From positions 436,552-500,551 of the forward strand of contig VWZF01004054.1 in the NCBI GenBank assembly GCA_013396755.1: 64,000 nucleotides of DNA. The letters are read 5' to 3'. Below, in pieces: positions 46,201 through 54,845 of the stretch. Below the pieces are notes generated by a model. The model did no database searches. It was not told where the DNA came from and saw nothing but the letters and a program-made list of their open reading frames with translations. Made by a program: the position numbers and the translations under genes. This DNA is from Sclerurus mexicanus. Its lineage: Eukaryota > Chordata > Aves > Passeriformes > Furnariidae. Numbering within the stretch: position 1 is the first letter of the stretch; each line of letters starts with the position of its first letter.

Positions 46201-49200
46201 TGGCCTGAGGCTTTGATCCTCCTCCCAGGTTTTCCATACAGCCCATTTTGTTCCTTACAAAGTGCTGTGTGAGCAGCCTTCCTTGTGGCACTGTGGGGGA
46301 ACCCGTAACCTTGCAGACACCCAGAGAGCGTGGAGGAGCAGCAAAGACAATGTCAAACTGGTCGGTTGGATTGTTTCTTACCAATTCCTCTATCTTTGTA
46401 ACGAGCTGTTTGTTAGTTAGATTGCTGGAATCCAGGGCTACTGCCAGCTCCTGGTAACGTGTCTGACGGGCACATGCATACAGGAGAAAAAGGAAGGAGC
46501 AGAAGAGGAGGGGGGGAGGAAAAAAGCAATAATTAAAAAGGACAGAAAAATAAATCATTATCACAGTTTGATATAATCAGATTCTCCAAACAAAACAAAA
46601 TCTATGGTTTCAACAAAAGCAGCTGAGATGTCAACTTATTTTATCCGTTTCTGCTGAGGCTTCATTGTGACATAAAAGTGAATCAGAAATAAGAACTGCA
46701 GTTGCATGGAAGCCAGATTATCCCCAGTCCCCAAACTGGGGAACACCTCCAATACCTGCCTCTGACTGTTGTGATCACAACTACCCAATTATAGTACCAG
46801 GTGACATGAGACAGTGATGGATGTGACCTGTGCATTCTCTTAGGCCTCCCCAACACTGCTGGAAGCACAGAGTCCCAGCAAGTGATCAACAGCAGCGAAT
46901 AAGAATTAAAAAAAAAAAACATGACAGATTGAGAACAACTTACTTCCATTTCCTTAATATTTGTGGAAGAAACAGCACTTTCTCCATTCACATATGATGT
47001 AGACTAGAAGTAAATCAGTGAAGTAAGTCAGTTTTAGTCCCCAAGGCAACAAAGCACTATTAAATAAGAACCTACTATAACAATAACACTCCCCATAGCA
47101 CCTGTCACTTCAACCAAACACACACAGGCACAGGAAACACATTTCTGGCTCAGGACAGACACAGGCTGCCCTGTGACAAGCTGATTTGAATTATGCAGAT
47201 TGACTTCAGATTCTTTTCCACTAAAGCGAGAGTACATCTTTCCATGAATATATGCAATTCATTCATCCCACACTGCTTTCCTTCCTACTGCTGAAATCTT
47301 ACATTCCTAAAATGGGATTTTTTGCTTTTCAATGCTTAAATATCGTATTGTTTAGTAGGATGGCTGCAGACGTCTTTGAGATTGGAGAGTGTTTCCTTGA
47401 GCTGGCTGCTTAAAGCTCCACATCAAATACCAAGAGAATTAATGTAACAAATGGATGAAAAGGAGGTCATACCTGGGAAACCAGGCCATTGAGTTGCTCA
47501 GACAACTGGCGGAGACTTTCTGTTGATGAGAAAGACCTGGGAACAAACACCTCAAAATGAAAACCTCTCCCAGGGAACTGCCCAAATCAGCACAGCACTG
47601 GGCAGGAATAAAACCTTCATTAGTTGGGATCCTGTTGCAAAGCCAACACAGACGCTCACCTGTTCTCATCCAAAGCATTTTTATGATCCTCAGCTTCATG
47701 AATCTGTGGATTGAAACACAAAAACTTACAAGCCTGTAAAAGAAGATGGGAGTCACATTTATGAATGTGTCACTAACACTTGATTACACCTGGGCTCAGG
47801 TTCCACAGCTCCTGTAATTACTGTTTCCCAAAGGAAGATGAACTTAAAACCACCAACCCAGTCCTGGCTTACTCATCACTTCTGAGTAGTCTGAATCTGG
47901 GCTTCTTGGAATAGAGAAACTCAAGTGTGACAGCCTTTATGTTTGCTGTTACTACTTATCAGTATAATCAACACTTTGCTGGAAAAACCTTCAACTGAAT
48001 CTTTAATTAGTGACAGGAAACACAGATTGATCTGACAGGAGACCTATCTGTCTTATTAAGGGTACTTTCTGCTAATGAAGTAGGAGAGAAAGGGAAGGAA
48101 AACAGCTCCGGAAGCTGTAGGGACACATACTCTGCTCTCACAGATTGTGACTGGATGGAGAGTGGAGAACAGAGTACTTTTAACAGGAGAAAACCTGAAC
48201 TACTCATGTCATATTTATGAAGCTCATCTTTCTCCACACAAATGTGGCATCAGTAAGCAATGTTCAGTGGTTCAGCGGCAATATTGATGATAATTCACAA
48301 ACCTGTGTCAGCTGCATGCTCTCGGGAGCAGGCAGAACAGAACCACAACTAGGGAGGCTGTTGCTGTTAGAGAGCACAGGGACATCGGGAGCAAGCGGCT
48401 CAGCACTACGAGTGGCAACATCACTGTCAAAGTATGCCTGTCACAAAACACAGCACAGGATTACAGCCTTCATGCAAAATGGACAAAACCACACACACAA
48501 ACACGTCACCTTGTGACCTGCCTGTGAAAACCAGGCAGATGTGAACAATCAATCGTTTAGAAACATGTGGAAGGGAACCTGTGTTCTCCCCAGGGCAAGC
48601 AGGTGACTGCAACCACAGACAAACAGTGTCCCGGAGCTGCGCCCCTCATGTCCCACAATCCAACTCCCTTCCTTAACACAGGGCAATAATGTCACCCAAC
48701 TGTAAGTTCACACAAGAGATTCACTGCAAAAGATTCACCAAAAAGCAAGTGAAGGCAAAGCCAGATGTCACTGTGCTTTGAAAAACACCACCTTCCAGCT
48801 GTGCCTGGGGAAAACACAGATCACTGTATGCAAATGAAGATGGAAAAGAAAAGGTTAGTGACTAGTAGAGAACTGAGTCAAACTCAAATGTTCCATCTAA
48901 AACTCAAGTGAAATCTGTGGCATGCCATGAACCCCCAGTTTAGAAACAGGACATTTATGAGCAGGCCAAAGGAAGGTGGCTGGGAGCAGGTGCCCGTGGC
49001 CCTGCTGCAGCTCATGGATCCCATGACTACAAGAATCTAAATAGAAAAGAGAAGGGCCAAAACACTATTTCTGGACATCAATGCAAGTCCCCATCCAGCC
49101 CTTTTGGGAGGATGAGTGGCATCTGATGTCCCCTCTACCAATCCACAGTAAACTGGACCATTTAATCTCTTGCACAGCATCACAGAGCTGTAAAGGCCCA

Positions 49201-52200
49201 GCAGTGCTCTTGTGTTTTATGGCAATTTGTTTGATTTCATCATCCAGCTCCAGCCAGTCATTACTTAAAAACAGCACAAAACAGATGAGATAATCTTTCA
49301 ACATTCAACCACACCAATACACTGCAGCTCTCTGCCAATTCCACCTGGAAAAGTTCCCTCTTACTTCAGTCACTTCCTTCTTGGCATTCGCAGGCAACAA
49401 CAAATCTCCCTCTCTTGGCATTCCCTGTTTCCCTGCTCAGCACTTCACTCATGAATCCAGCAGCAAGGTTAATACAGCAACAGTGAAGACAACTTTAATG
49501 AAAGCATTAAATTGGAAGACTGCAGAGGGAAACAGAATTTTCTGAATTTCCTTTTAGGGGGACAGATCCTTGTGCCCTCAAGGAGCAATATATGTTAGGT
49601 GCTTATAGGAAGGCCAGGAACTCCCTCAGTTCTTCCAGCTAACAGTTAACTTCACCTTTATCACACACTCATCAATATAAACATCAGAGGGATAGGAGGA
49701 ACTCCTTCCCCAGCACATCTCAAAAACGTTTCCCTAATTTCTGCTGATCAGAACATTCTTTTAGCTTAATACTTCAAGATGCAAAAACCAGTAACGTGCC
49801 TTAACCACAAGAACTCCTTCCTTCTGCCTTCACAATGAGCAGTTTTGTAATAAACTTTCAAAAAAACAAAAGAACTGAATTTGCTGGAAACAGAAAGCAT
49901 TAGGAGCAAAACATTTATATGGAAATTATGCATTGTGAGCTTCCAATAATATAGAATAAAAAGTAATTCTGCTCAGCTTAGCATATAGTAGGGTCCGTTT
50001 GCTTTCACACAAAGGCCCCTATTTTGCTGATTTTTCTGTGTTTCAGAGCCAAGAAGGCTGAAGTGGGTGAGAAGGGAGGGCTCTGCCTCACATCAGACAC
50101 CAATGGCAGCAGCAGCTCAGCCGCCAACGATCAGCTTTTCTGCCCTATTAGCATCCAGTTTCTGCACAGCATTTTCCTGACTCAGGATTTTTACAGGACA
50201 GCAACCGGCAAGAGAAATCTTTCTTTCATTACACACTGCAATTAAAGATTAGTTTTCAAATTATTCCTAAAACCCCAGGTACAACAATCCACAGAATCCT
50301 TAACAGCCGATCAGATCAAAATGTATCTCCAAGGAAAAGAGAAGAAAATAATGGGAAAACATTCCATTTGCAGAACAGGATTAAAGCTGCAGACACAGGT
50401 AGGCCTTCACTGCAAGGCCAAACATCAGCTCAGCAACAGCCCTGGACCACCTATCTTCATCTCACCCTCCAACGTGAAACAAGTCTCTTTCTCTGAGATT
50501 TAACTTACACTGAGCTTAGCAGCATCAACTGAAAATAGTCGCAGGACAAGAGTGACACTTTAGTCACAACACGGGTTTTGTGAGGCTGGACAGGCACACC
50601 CAGCACCCCAAAGCTGGCACTGTGTCCTCACATCACTCAAGTTCTCCTGATACAGAACCTACACAGTCCAGCTGGAGGAATTCTGTGTGTTGGACAGAAC
50701 AGCCGCTGTATTATCATACCCAAAGAAAGGAGAAAAAGGACACACAGGCAATTCAGAGTGAACTCCATTCCATCTTGCAGGTTTCACTGTATTTATCAGG
50801 TACCCCATGTGATTACTATAGTTGTATTTATTGCTAGAGGCACATGGATATGCAGTAAATATGAGTTACCTCATGACAACTACACTGAAATAATGGTAGG
50901 AAAATAAGCTACCAAAATGATACAAGTGAAAATCAAAAGCAGAGCTTTCATACAACAAAACTGGAAGAATGTTCTGGGCTACAAAATTTGAGTTCCCTGA
51001 GTTGCTATCACAATTTCAGCCTCATTTAAATAAACTGGCTGTCTGAAAACAAACAGTTTAAAAAGGCTGCTGGTTCATGTTTGCTCCTGAACACGTCTCT
51101 ATCACCTCTTGGCATACTTCCTGCCCTTTCCTCTTCAGGATCTTGGGAATGTGAATACAGTAAAGCCTGTACATGCTTGGCTTTGAAGTCCCTGACTTCC
51201 TGCCCAAGCGTATTTAAACCCACAGCACTTGCCAGACTGTACATCACCTGTGCCAGTTCCATTGCCTGTCATAACATGGGTGGCTGGAATAACCAGACAG
51301 GGCAGCTGCTTGCCTGGAGATGAGCAGAAACGTGCCCTTCAGAAACCAGGCTCCAGGAAACAAAGCAATGCCACACAGAGCAGCAGAAATACAGAATAAA
51401 AAAGCACTACCTCTTCCTAGTGCAGTTTTCCTCAGCTGTTAAGTTAGCTTACTACCTCACCCCAAATTCCTGTTTTCCTCAAAGCTCAACTGTCTCACGG
51501 AAGACTTTTTGACAAGGTTCACTTTTCCACGTGTTAAGTTTAACACAAACCAGGAGGAAACAAGCACGATGAACACATGAAGAGCTCCATGTTAATAAAA
51601 ACAGCAACAAAACCGAAGCAGCTGACAATGGATGTGTGAGGACAAGGCTCCGTCCCAGAGGTGGAGGTGAGTGTGGACAGAACCCGGAGCATGCGGGAGG
51701 GAGAGCGAGTCACTGCGAGGGACACGAGCACTGCCTCACCTTCCTCTTGTCCAATGAGGGTATGGCTACCCCATTGGAGCGGTTAAGGTCTGACACCAGC
51801 ACCTTCAGAATGTTCTGAATCTACAGGAGGCGAAAGAAAAGGGGAAAGAGAAACGGCTCAGAGAAGGACAGAGAGAAAGTGTCAATTAAAGGCAGCCAAA
51901 GAACCAGCCTCGTCCAGAGCACACACCTCAAAAGAGCAGCTCTGGGCACACGCAGGGCACGGTCAGCACCGCTTTGGGCAGACCCCGACTCCAGCTGCAC
52001 CTTCCAGCACTGGAAGGTTGGCAGCTACCAACTTCTGTGGCACGCTTCATCCAGCATCTACACCCTTCAGCTGCTACACCAGCACAACCACTTCCCAGCT
52101 CCGGTCAGCTGGTCCAGAAAGCCAAAGAGCAGGGAGGTGGGAAGTGATTTAGGAGAAAGAATGGGACACTCACGTTCTCTGGAGGCTGCTGGTCCTCGGT

Positions 52201-52296
52201 GGTGGGAGTCGCAGGTCTGCTGCCTTCTTTAGTTTTGCGTTTCTTCTTAGTTCCTGCAGTCGCTCCAGGGCTGTTCTTCTGCTGATATTCCTTCAG
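34215..52296 (-). CDS. GOLGA2: Golgin A2 / GM130 gene (first exon missing)
   Basis: GM130 is a long coiled-coil tether on the cis-Golgi. Its N-terminus binds p115/USO1, and importin-alpha when p115 is not bound; its C-terminus is held by GRASP65. Twenty-seven coding exons join in phase from 52296 down to the TAA at 35036-35038: 3093 nt, 1030 codons with the stop. Human GM130 is about 1000 residues. The visible start LKEYQQKNSPGA holds the SP site that CDK1 phosphorylates to release p115 in mitosis, followed by the basic TKKKRKTKEG. The end is [20 protein letters not shown] then Val, nearly identical to mammals. The initiating exon should encode about 25-30 residues and is not in the readable sequence. 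Confidence 0.96.
34231..34236 (-). terminator. GOLGA2 poly(A) signal
   Basis: TTTATT on the plus strand reads AATAAA on the minus strand, about 0.8 kb downstream of the stop. The 3' UTR would be about 34215-35035. Confidence 0.6.
35036..35286 (-). CDS. GOLGA2: GOLGA2 last coding exon (GRASP65-binding end)
   Basis: 251 nt to TAA. It holds TAKQIMQLLREIQNPQERLG and [20 protein letters not shown]. The hydrophobic C-terminal residues are the GRASP65 ligand in mammals. Confidence 0.97.
35383..35551 (-). CDS. GOLGA2: GOLGA2 coding exon (MKLLELQDLVMRLV)
   Basis: 169 nt. It starts MKLLELQDLVMRLVRERNEW and ends TDGE, with donor GTGAGG. Its upstream intron has a GC donor. Confidence 0.95.
35716..35822 (-). 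CDS. GOLGA2: GOLGA2 coding exon (EYIALYQSQRA)
   Basis: 107 nt. It reads GEYIALYQSQRAILKQRHQE, then KEEYISRLAQDKEEMK. The donor is AAG|GCAAGG, a GC instead of GT. The similarity to human runs from EEMK straight into KLLELQ, so the boundary is well fixed. Confidence 0.95.
36080..36182 (-). CDS. GOLGA2: GOLGA2 coding exon (EELEHRCIQLSGETDTIG)
   Basis: 103 nt, acceptor TGTTCAG and donor GTATGT. It reads LRFTDLMREKADLKERVEEL then EHRCIQLSGETDTI, among the most conserved parts of GM130. Confidence 0.96.
36739..36806 (-). CDS. GOLGA2: GOLGA2 coding exon (VHEALKSAMDKLQ)
   Basis: 68 nt, acceptor CTTCCAG and donor GTAAGC, reading ASIMDTVPVEVHEALKSAMD then KLQ. Confidence 0.93.
36950..37103 (-). CDS. 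GOLGA2: GOLGA2 coiled-coil exon (SAMSQVEQEREGL)
   Basis: 154 nt, acceptor TTCTTAG and donor GTAAAA. It reads VTFVTSAMSQVEQEREGLRQ and continues with glutamine-rich coiled coil. Confidence 0.92.
37655..37734 (-). CDS. GOLGA2: GOLGA2 acidic exon (IPEKFESHEEM)
   Basis: 80 nt, acceptor TTTTGCAG and donor GTGAGT. It reads EDDEAMMEEIQKSSFVIPEK then FESHEEM. The long Glu run of the mammalian protein is much shorter here. Confidence 0.92.
37814..37913 (-). CDS. GOLGA2: GOLGA2 coiled-coil exon (ESLEAVAKENKEL)
   Basis: 100 nt, acceptor CTTGCAG and donor GTGAGT, reading ESLEAVAKENKELQAQISQL then AAEMDGRILHQLE. Confidence 0.93.
38056..38117 (-). mobile_element. CR1 3'-end fragment
   Basis: ACAGAGTCACAGAACAGCCC and the following GTGGAAGGGAC...CATCAGGCCCAACC resemble the reverse complement of the CR1 3' end. 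It lies in a GOLGA2 intron. Confidence 0.65.
38180..38404 (-). CDS. GOLGA2: GOLGA2 coiled-coil exon (LQQYTLAFQQLAAEKEELH)
   Basis: 225 nt, phase 0 at both ends (75 codons). It reads LELKTQEARGLQEQRDQCYS, then HLQQYTLAFQQLAAEKEELH and KQYLLQTQLMDRLQHEEVQG. Confidence 0.96.
38656..38769 (-). CDS. GOLGA2: GOLGA2 coiled-coil exon (TNENMEVTSALQSEQHVKKEL)
   Basis: 114 nt, phase 0 at both ends. It reads TNENMEVTSALQSEQHVKKE then LAKKLGQLQENLGELKET, with donor GTGAGC. Confidence 0.96.
39575..39918 (-). CDS. GOLGA2: GOLGA2 largest coiled-coil exon
   Basis: 344 nt. It starts VKPMDVEPSSPPGPTAAELS and holds NREQEERLLELENAVQRYNE and ISRALSQNRDLKEQLAELQN, then GFVKL. The acceptor is CTCAGCAG, a tandem NAGNAG site; the other choice adds one Ala. 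Confidence 0.96.
40407..40494 (-). CDS. GOLGA2: GOLGA2 coding exon (VHMMAEEKEKHMAQIQELE)
   Basis: 88 nt, acceptor CTTGCAG and donor GTAGGG, reading VHMMAEEKEKHMAQIQELEA then NITELMSTS. Confidence 0.94.
40593..40700 (-). CDS. GOLGA2: GOLGA2 coiled-coil exon (LQAERDQYVEKLKEEGSIW)
   Basis: 108 nt, phase 0 at both ends, acceptor GAACAG and donor GTAACC. It reads LSESLQQLQAERDQYVEKLK then EEGSIWQQRVQQLSEQ. Confidence 0.95.
40878..40967 (-). CDS. GOLGA2: GOLGA2 coding exon (DANQQLQMALEEKANLEAQV)
   Basis: 90 nt, phase 0, acceptor TTGACAG and donor GTAAGA. It reads FSSQTGSLDANQQLQMALEE then KANLEAQVAQ. Confidence 0.95.
41979..42120 (-). CDS. GOLGA2: GOLGA2 coiled-coil exon (EDLQKKLEMAELMIQQ)
   Basis: 142 nt, acceptor GTTTCAG and donor GTGAGG. 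It reads SKSSEEIKQQNSELSEKVHS and ends VEDLQKKLEMAELMIQQ. Confidence 0.95.
42356..42414 (-). CDS. GOLGA2: GOLGA2 coding exon (HNKELVKERDNLKMELYK)
   Basis: 59 nt, acceptor TCTGCAG and donor GTAAGT. It reads HNKELVKERDNLKMELYKR. Confidence 0.94.
42961..43067 (-). CDS. GOLGA2: GOLGA2 coiled-coil exon (AARLHSSRQRVSELERTLS)
   Basis: 107 nt, acceptor TGTGCAG and donor GTAAGA. It reads GEAESLAARLHSSRQRVSEL then ERTLSSISMQQKQSEK. Confidence 0.95.
43707..43800 (-). CDS. GOLGA2: GOLGA2 coding exon (TIGILVSEKSELQTALGHTQ)
   Basis: 94 nt, acceptor CCAAAG and donor GTAAGT. It reads VHIQTIGILVSEKSELQTAL then GHTQQAARQKS, nearly identical to mammalian GM130. Confidence 0.96.
44035..44097 (-). CDS. GOLGA2: GOLGA2 coding exon (EKKEFEQKFSKEQAALREQLQ)
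   Basis: 63 nt, phase 0, acceptor TCTACAG and donor GTAAGG. It reads EKKEFEQKFSKEQAALREQL then Q. Confidence 0.94.
44602..44640 (-). CDS. GOLGA2: GOLGA2 39-nt exon (KQQNQEAVNQLEK)
   Basis: 39 nt, phase 0, acceptor TCCATAG and donor GTAAAG. It reads KQQNQEAVNQLEK, matching KQQNQEITDQLEE in human. Confidence 0.92.
46382..46462 (-). CDS. GOLGA2: GOLGA2 coding exon (YQELAVALDSSNLTNKQL)
   Basis: 81 nt, phase 0, acceptor CGTCAG and donor GTAAGA. It reads TRYQELAVALDSSNLTNKQL then VTKIEEL. Confidence 0.96.
46944..47003 (-). CDS. GOLGA2: GOLGA2 60-nt exon (VNGESAVSSTNIKEME)
   Basis: 60 nt, phase 0, acceptor TTCTAG and donor GTAAGT. It reads STSYVNGESAVSSTNIKEME, matching CVNGEGPASSANLKDLE in human. 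Confidence 0.93.
47473..47536 (-). CDS. GOLGA2: GOLGA2 coding exon (SSTESLRQLSEQLNGLV)
   Basis: 64 nt, acceptor TTCCCAG and donor GTATGA. It reads SFSSTESLRQLSEQLNGLVS then Q, close to human. Confidence 0.95.
47660..47703 (-). CDS. GOLGA2: GOLGA2 44-nt exon (IHEAEDHKNALDEN)
   Basis: 44 nt, acceptor TCCACAG and donor GTGAGC, reading IHEAEDHKNALDEN plus two bases of Arg. It matches the HDADNVPNLMDE segment in human only loosely; the exact phase join on both sides supports it. Confidence 0.85.
48303..48437 (-). CDS. GOLGA2: GOLGA2 low-complexity exon
   Basis: 135 nt, phase 0, acceptor TGACAG and donor GTTTGT. It reads AYFDSDVATRSAEPLAPDVP and ends PAPESMQLTQ. It corresponds by position to the Ser/Pro-rich, poorly conserved segment near the N-terminus of GM130. 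Confidence 0.8.
48438..51739 (-). other. GOLGA2 intron, 3.3 kb
   Basis: The longest intron of GOLGA2 in the window, between the 81-nt and 135-nt exons. I see no exon, RNA gene or repeat family in it. Other introns of this gene above 300 bases (for example 44098-43801 excluded, 44641-46381, 40968-41978) are also without recognisable features, apart from a weak 11-bp stem at 41670-41700. Confidence 0.7.
51740..51820 (-). CDS. GOLGA2: GOLGA2 27-residue exon (ILKVLVSDLNRSNG)
   Basis: 81 nt, phase 0 at both ends, acceptor CCTGTAG and donor GTGAGG. It reads IQNILKVLVSDLNRSNGVAI then PSLDKRK. It is absent from the main human form as I know it, so it may be a cassette exon. Confidence 0.82.
52174..52296 (-). 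CDS. GOLGA2: GOLGA2 second exon (p115/importin-binding region)
   Basis: 123 nt, phase 0, acceptor GTTCACAG and donor GTGAGT. It reads LKEYQQKNSPGATAGTKKKR then KTKEGSRPATPTTEDQQPPE. NSPG is the CDK1 site and TKKKRKTK the basic motif. Confidence 0.95.
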
Positions 52297-53195
52297 CTGT
52301 GAACAGGAGAAGAATAATCTGAAGTCCAAACAGAATATGCCTTCTATAATGTCAAAAAAAAAAAAAAAAAAGGCCCCAAACTTAACTCTACTAGGTAAAA
52401 AACTGACCAAAAGTTCTTCCATGAGTTTTCCCCTCTGGGAAAAAAATCAAAACCAGCCCAGAGAAGGCTAAAGTAAGACCTAAAGTGCTGGGTTTATGAC
52501 AAGAAGATCAGAGTTGTAAGCATTCAACTTTTGTTTATAGCTAATGCTGTTCTTGGGAAACAATTTGATACTCCACAGTGCAACTAAAAGGAGATTAAAA
52601 GCAATATTCTGGGGGTTTTTAGGGCTATTAACAAAGAGCAGTAAGGCAAAATTAATAAAGGGCAATGAACCCTGTATGCAAAGTGAAAAAGCACTGCCTG
52701 ACAGTAAGTTCTTCAGCTCCATGAAAGACTTTATGAAGGAAAACTGCGATCCCCATGGGCAGGTAACACATTAGTACAGACACTGCGATAACTAAGGGGA
52801 GAGACAATCTACAAATGATCTTTTAATCACATCCACTCGGCCCGGCCTGCTAAGCTGTAACTCGAACCCCGGCCGCGTTTCGGAGCACACCCTGCACACC
52901 TGAGCCCCTTCCAGCAGGTAAAGCTGATGTAAAGAACGACCCCCGGGCAGGGCAGGGGGCGCATCCCACCCCCGGGCACATCCCCAAAGGGAAGCCTGAG
53001 CTGCTCCACGGCACTTTCCCGTTCCTGTGACTTTGACACACAGGCGCAGCCCCGCCGGGGGTGGGGGGGAATATGAGGGGGAAAAAAACAAAAGCCAGGA
53101 AAAAGAAAAAATAATATAAAAAGGAAGTGGTGGGGGTGGGGAGAGGGCCCAGACGGGAGTCCCGGGGAGGCAGCAGGGCCCGGGCCCGGCCCTCG
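52297..53195 (-). other. GOLGA2 first intron, readable part
   Basis: From 52840 to the gap the GC content rises sharply and CpGs become frequent, so the edge of a CpG island is near. No exon with an initiating Met and an AAKKK-like basic end is visible. Confidence 0.7.
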
Positions 53196-53853
53196 NNNNN
53201 NNNNNNNNNNNNNNNNNNNNNNNNNNNNNNNNNNNNNNNNNNNNNNNNNNNNNNNNNNNNNNNNNNNNNNNNNNNNNNNNNNNNNNNNNNNNNNNNNNNN
53301 NNNNNNNNNNNNNNNNNNNNNNNNNNNNNNNNNNNNNNNNNNNNNNNNNNNNNNNNNNNNNNNNNNNNNNNNNNNNNNNNNNNNNNNNNNNNNNNNNNNN
53401 NNNNNNNNNNNNNNNNNNNNNNNNNNNNNNNNNNNNNNNNNNNNNNNNNNNNNNNNNNNNNNNNNNNNNNNNNNNNNNNNNNNNNNNNNNNNNNNNNNNN
53501 NNNNNNNNNNNNNNNNNNNNNNNNNNNNNNNNNNNNNNNNNNNNNNNNNNNNNNNNNNNNNNNNNNNNNNNNNNNNNNNNNNNNNNNNNNNNNNNNNNNN
53601 NNNNNNNNNNNNNNNNNNNNNNNNNNNNNNNNNNNNNNNNNNNNNNNNNNNNNNNNNNNNNNNNNNNNNNNNNNNNNNNNNNNNNNNNNNNNNNNNNNNN
53701 NNNNNNNNNNNNNNNNNNNNNNNNNNNNNNNNNNNNNNNNNNNNNNNNNNNNNNNNNNNNNNNNNNNNNNNNNNNNNNNNNNNNNNNNNNNNNNNNNNNN
53801 NNNNNNNNNNNNNNNNNNNNNNNNNNNNNNNNNNNNNNNNNNNNNNNNNNNNN
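53196..53853. other. Assembly gap, 658 N
   Basis: A run of N flanked by very GC-rich DNA, with a G-rich minisatellite on its right. By position it should contain the first exon and 5' UTR of GOLGA2. Confidence 0.95.
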
Positions 53854-54175
53854 GGGGGGACACCCAGGGACACCCCGGCCCCGGCCCCGCTCCGCCCCGG
53901 GGGGCAGGGGGGACACCCGGGGACACCCAGGGACACCCAGGGACACCGGGGGGGACACCGGGGGGACACCCAGGGACACGGGGGGGACACCCAGGGACAC
54001 CCCGGCCCCGGCCCCGCTCCGCCCCGGGGGGCAGGGGGGACACCCGGGGACACCCAGGGACACCCAGGGACACCGGGGGGGACACCGGGGGGACACCCAG
54101 GGACACCCCGGCCCCGGCCGCGCTCCGCCCCGGGGGACAGGGGGACAGGGACACCCTGACACCCCCGGGGGTCGC
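53854..54175. repeat. GC-rich minisatellite built of GGGACACCC units
   Basis: GGGACACCCA-like units are grouped in larger repeats that each include CCCCGGCCCCGGCC and CCGCTCCGCCCCGG. The larger units start at about 53871, 53998 and 54104, so spacings are 127 and 106 bases; the difference is an extra 21-base block. Many runs of three or more G occur on the plus strand. The array touches the gap and likely continues in it. Confidence 0.92.
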
Positions 54176-54351
54176 TCTGTGCGATCTGTGCCCGAGCCCT
54201 GGGACCCTCCCAGCGCCGCAGCAGCGGAGGCTCGGGCAGCCCCAGGGGCCGGCGGGGACAGGGCCCGCCCTGCCCGAACAACACCGTGGGGGTGTTTGAG
54301 GCCTGGGCTCGGTGCCGGCTCGGGCTGACACGGTGGCGTTGTGCCCTACAC

Positions 54352-54405
54352 AGGTGGGACTCGATGATCTCCGAGGCCTTTTCCAACCTCTGATTCTGTG
54401 GCTCT
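54352..54405 (+). mobile_element. CR1 3'-end fragment
   Basis: GGTGGGACTCGATGATCTCC followed by GAGGCCTTTTCCAACCTCTG and ATTCTGTG is the typical CR1 3' end. It sits between the minisatellite and the SWI5 promoter. Confidence 0.85.
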
Positions 54406-54549
54406 GTGTGAGGGACCCCGAGAGTCCCAGCTGAGCCCCGGGGCAGAGGTGGCACCGAGTGTAACCACCTCGGTTACGGCCATGGGGACAACCGTGTGCT
54501 GCCACACTCAGTGTCACCTGCAGCCGCCAGCGCGGCCGGGCGGAGGGGA

Positions 54550-54670
54550 ACTACAGCTCCCGGCGTACCTTGCGGCGACAGGACTACGGCTCCCGGCGTG
54601 CCTTGCGGCGACAGGACTACGGCTCCCGGCATGCCTCGGGTGGCAGGACTACGGCTCCCGGCGTGCCCCG
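54550..54670 (+). promoter_or_regulatory. Four tandem ZNF143/THAP11-like sites in a 33-bp repeat
   Basis: ACTACNNCTCCCGGC followed by RTRCC occurs at 54550, 54583, 54616 and 54648, a period of 33, 33 and 32 bases. The known ZNF143 (STAF) and THAP11 site is ACTACAAYTCCCAGMATGC. All positions that define it are kept except A to G changes. The sites lie between the GOLGA2 first-exon region and SWI5, so they may serve both genes. The third site contains the proposed SWI5 ATG. Confidence 0.8.
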
Positions 54671-54845
54671 CGCGCGTGAGGCGGGACGCGCGAACCCTCA
54701 GCCCTCAGCCCGGGCTCCTCACGCCGGAGCCTTCAGTTCTCCTCCCTCAGTTGAGACTCCTCACCCCGGAGCCCTCAGCGCTGGCCGAGCCGACCACCGG
54801 CCGCAGCCCGCCCCGCCACCCTCCGCCGCGGGCCCTGCCCAGGAG
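54631..54845 (+). CDS. SWI5: SWI5 first coding exon (provisional start)
   Basis: The only in-frame ATG before the conserved part is at 54631. The exon ends CCCAGGAG before GTACGA and codes an Arg/Pro-rich stretch with two copies of LLTPEPS. Joining it to 54953 keeps frame 1 open into the exons that are certain; other joins reach a stop. Confidence 0.65.

Noticed and set aside
52840..52880. GGGTTCGAGTTAC on the minus strand, like a tRNA T-arm
   Set aside because: No matching acceptor stem, D-arm or anticodon arm could be placed around it.
52792..54517. Several frames of 390-555 codons on both strands across this stretch
   Set aside because: They are open only because they run through the 658 N and the G/C-rich minisatellite. 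They show no domain and no splice-consistent similarity.
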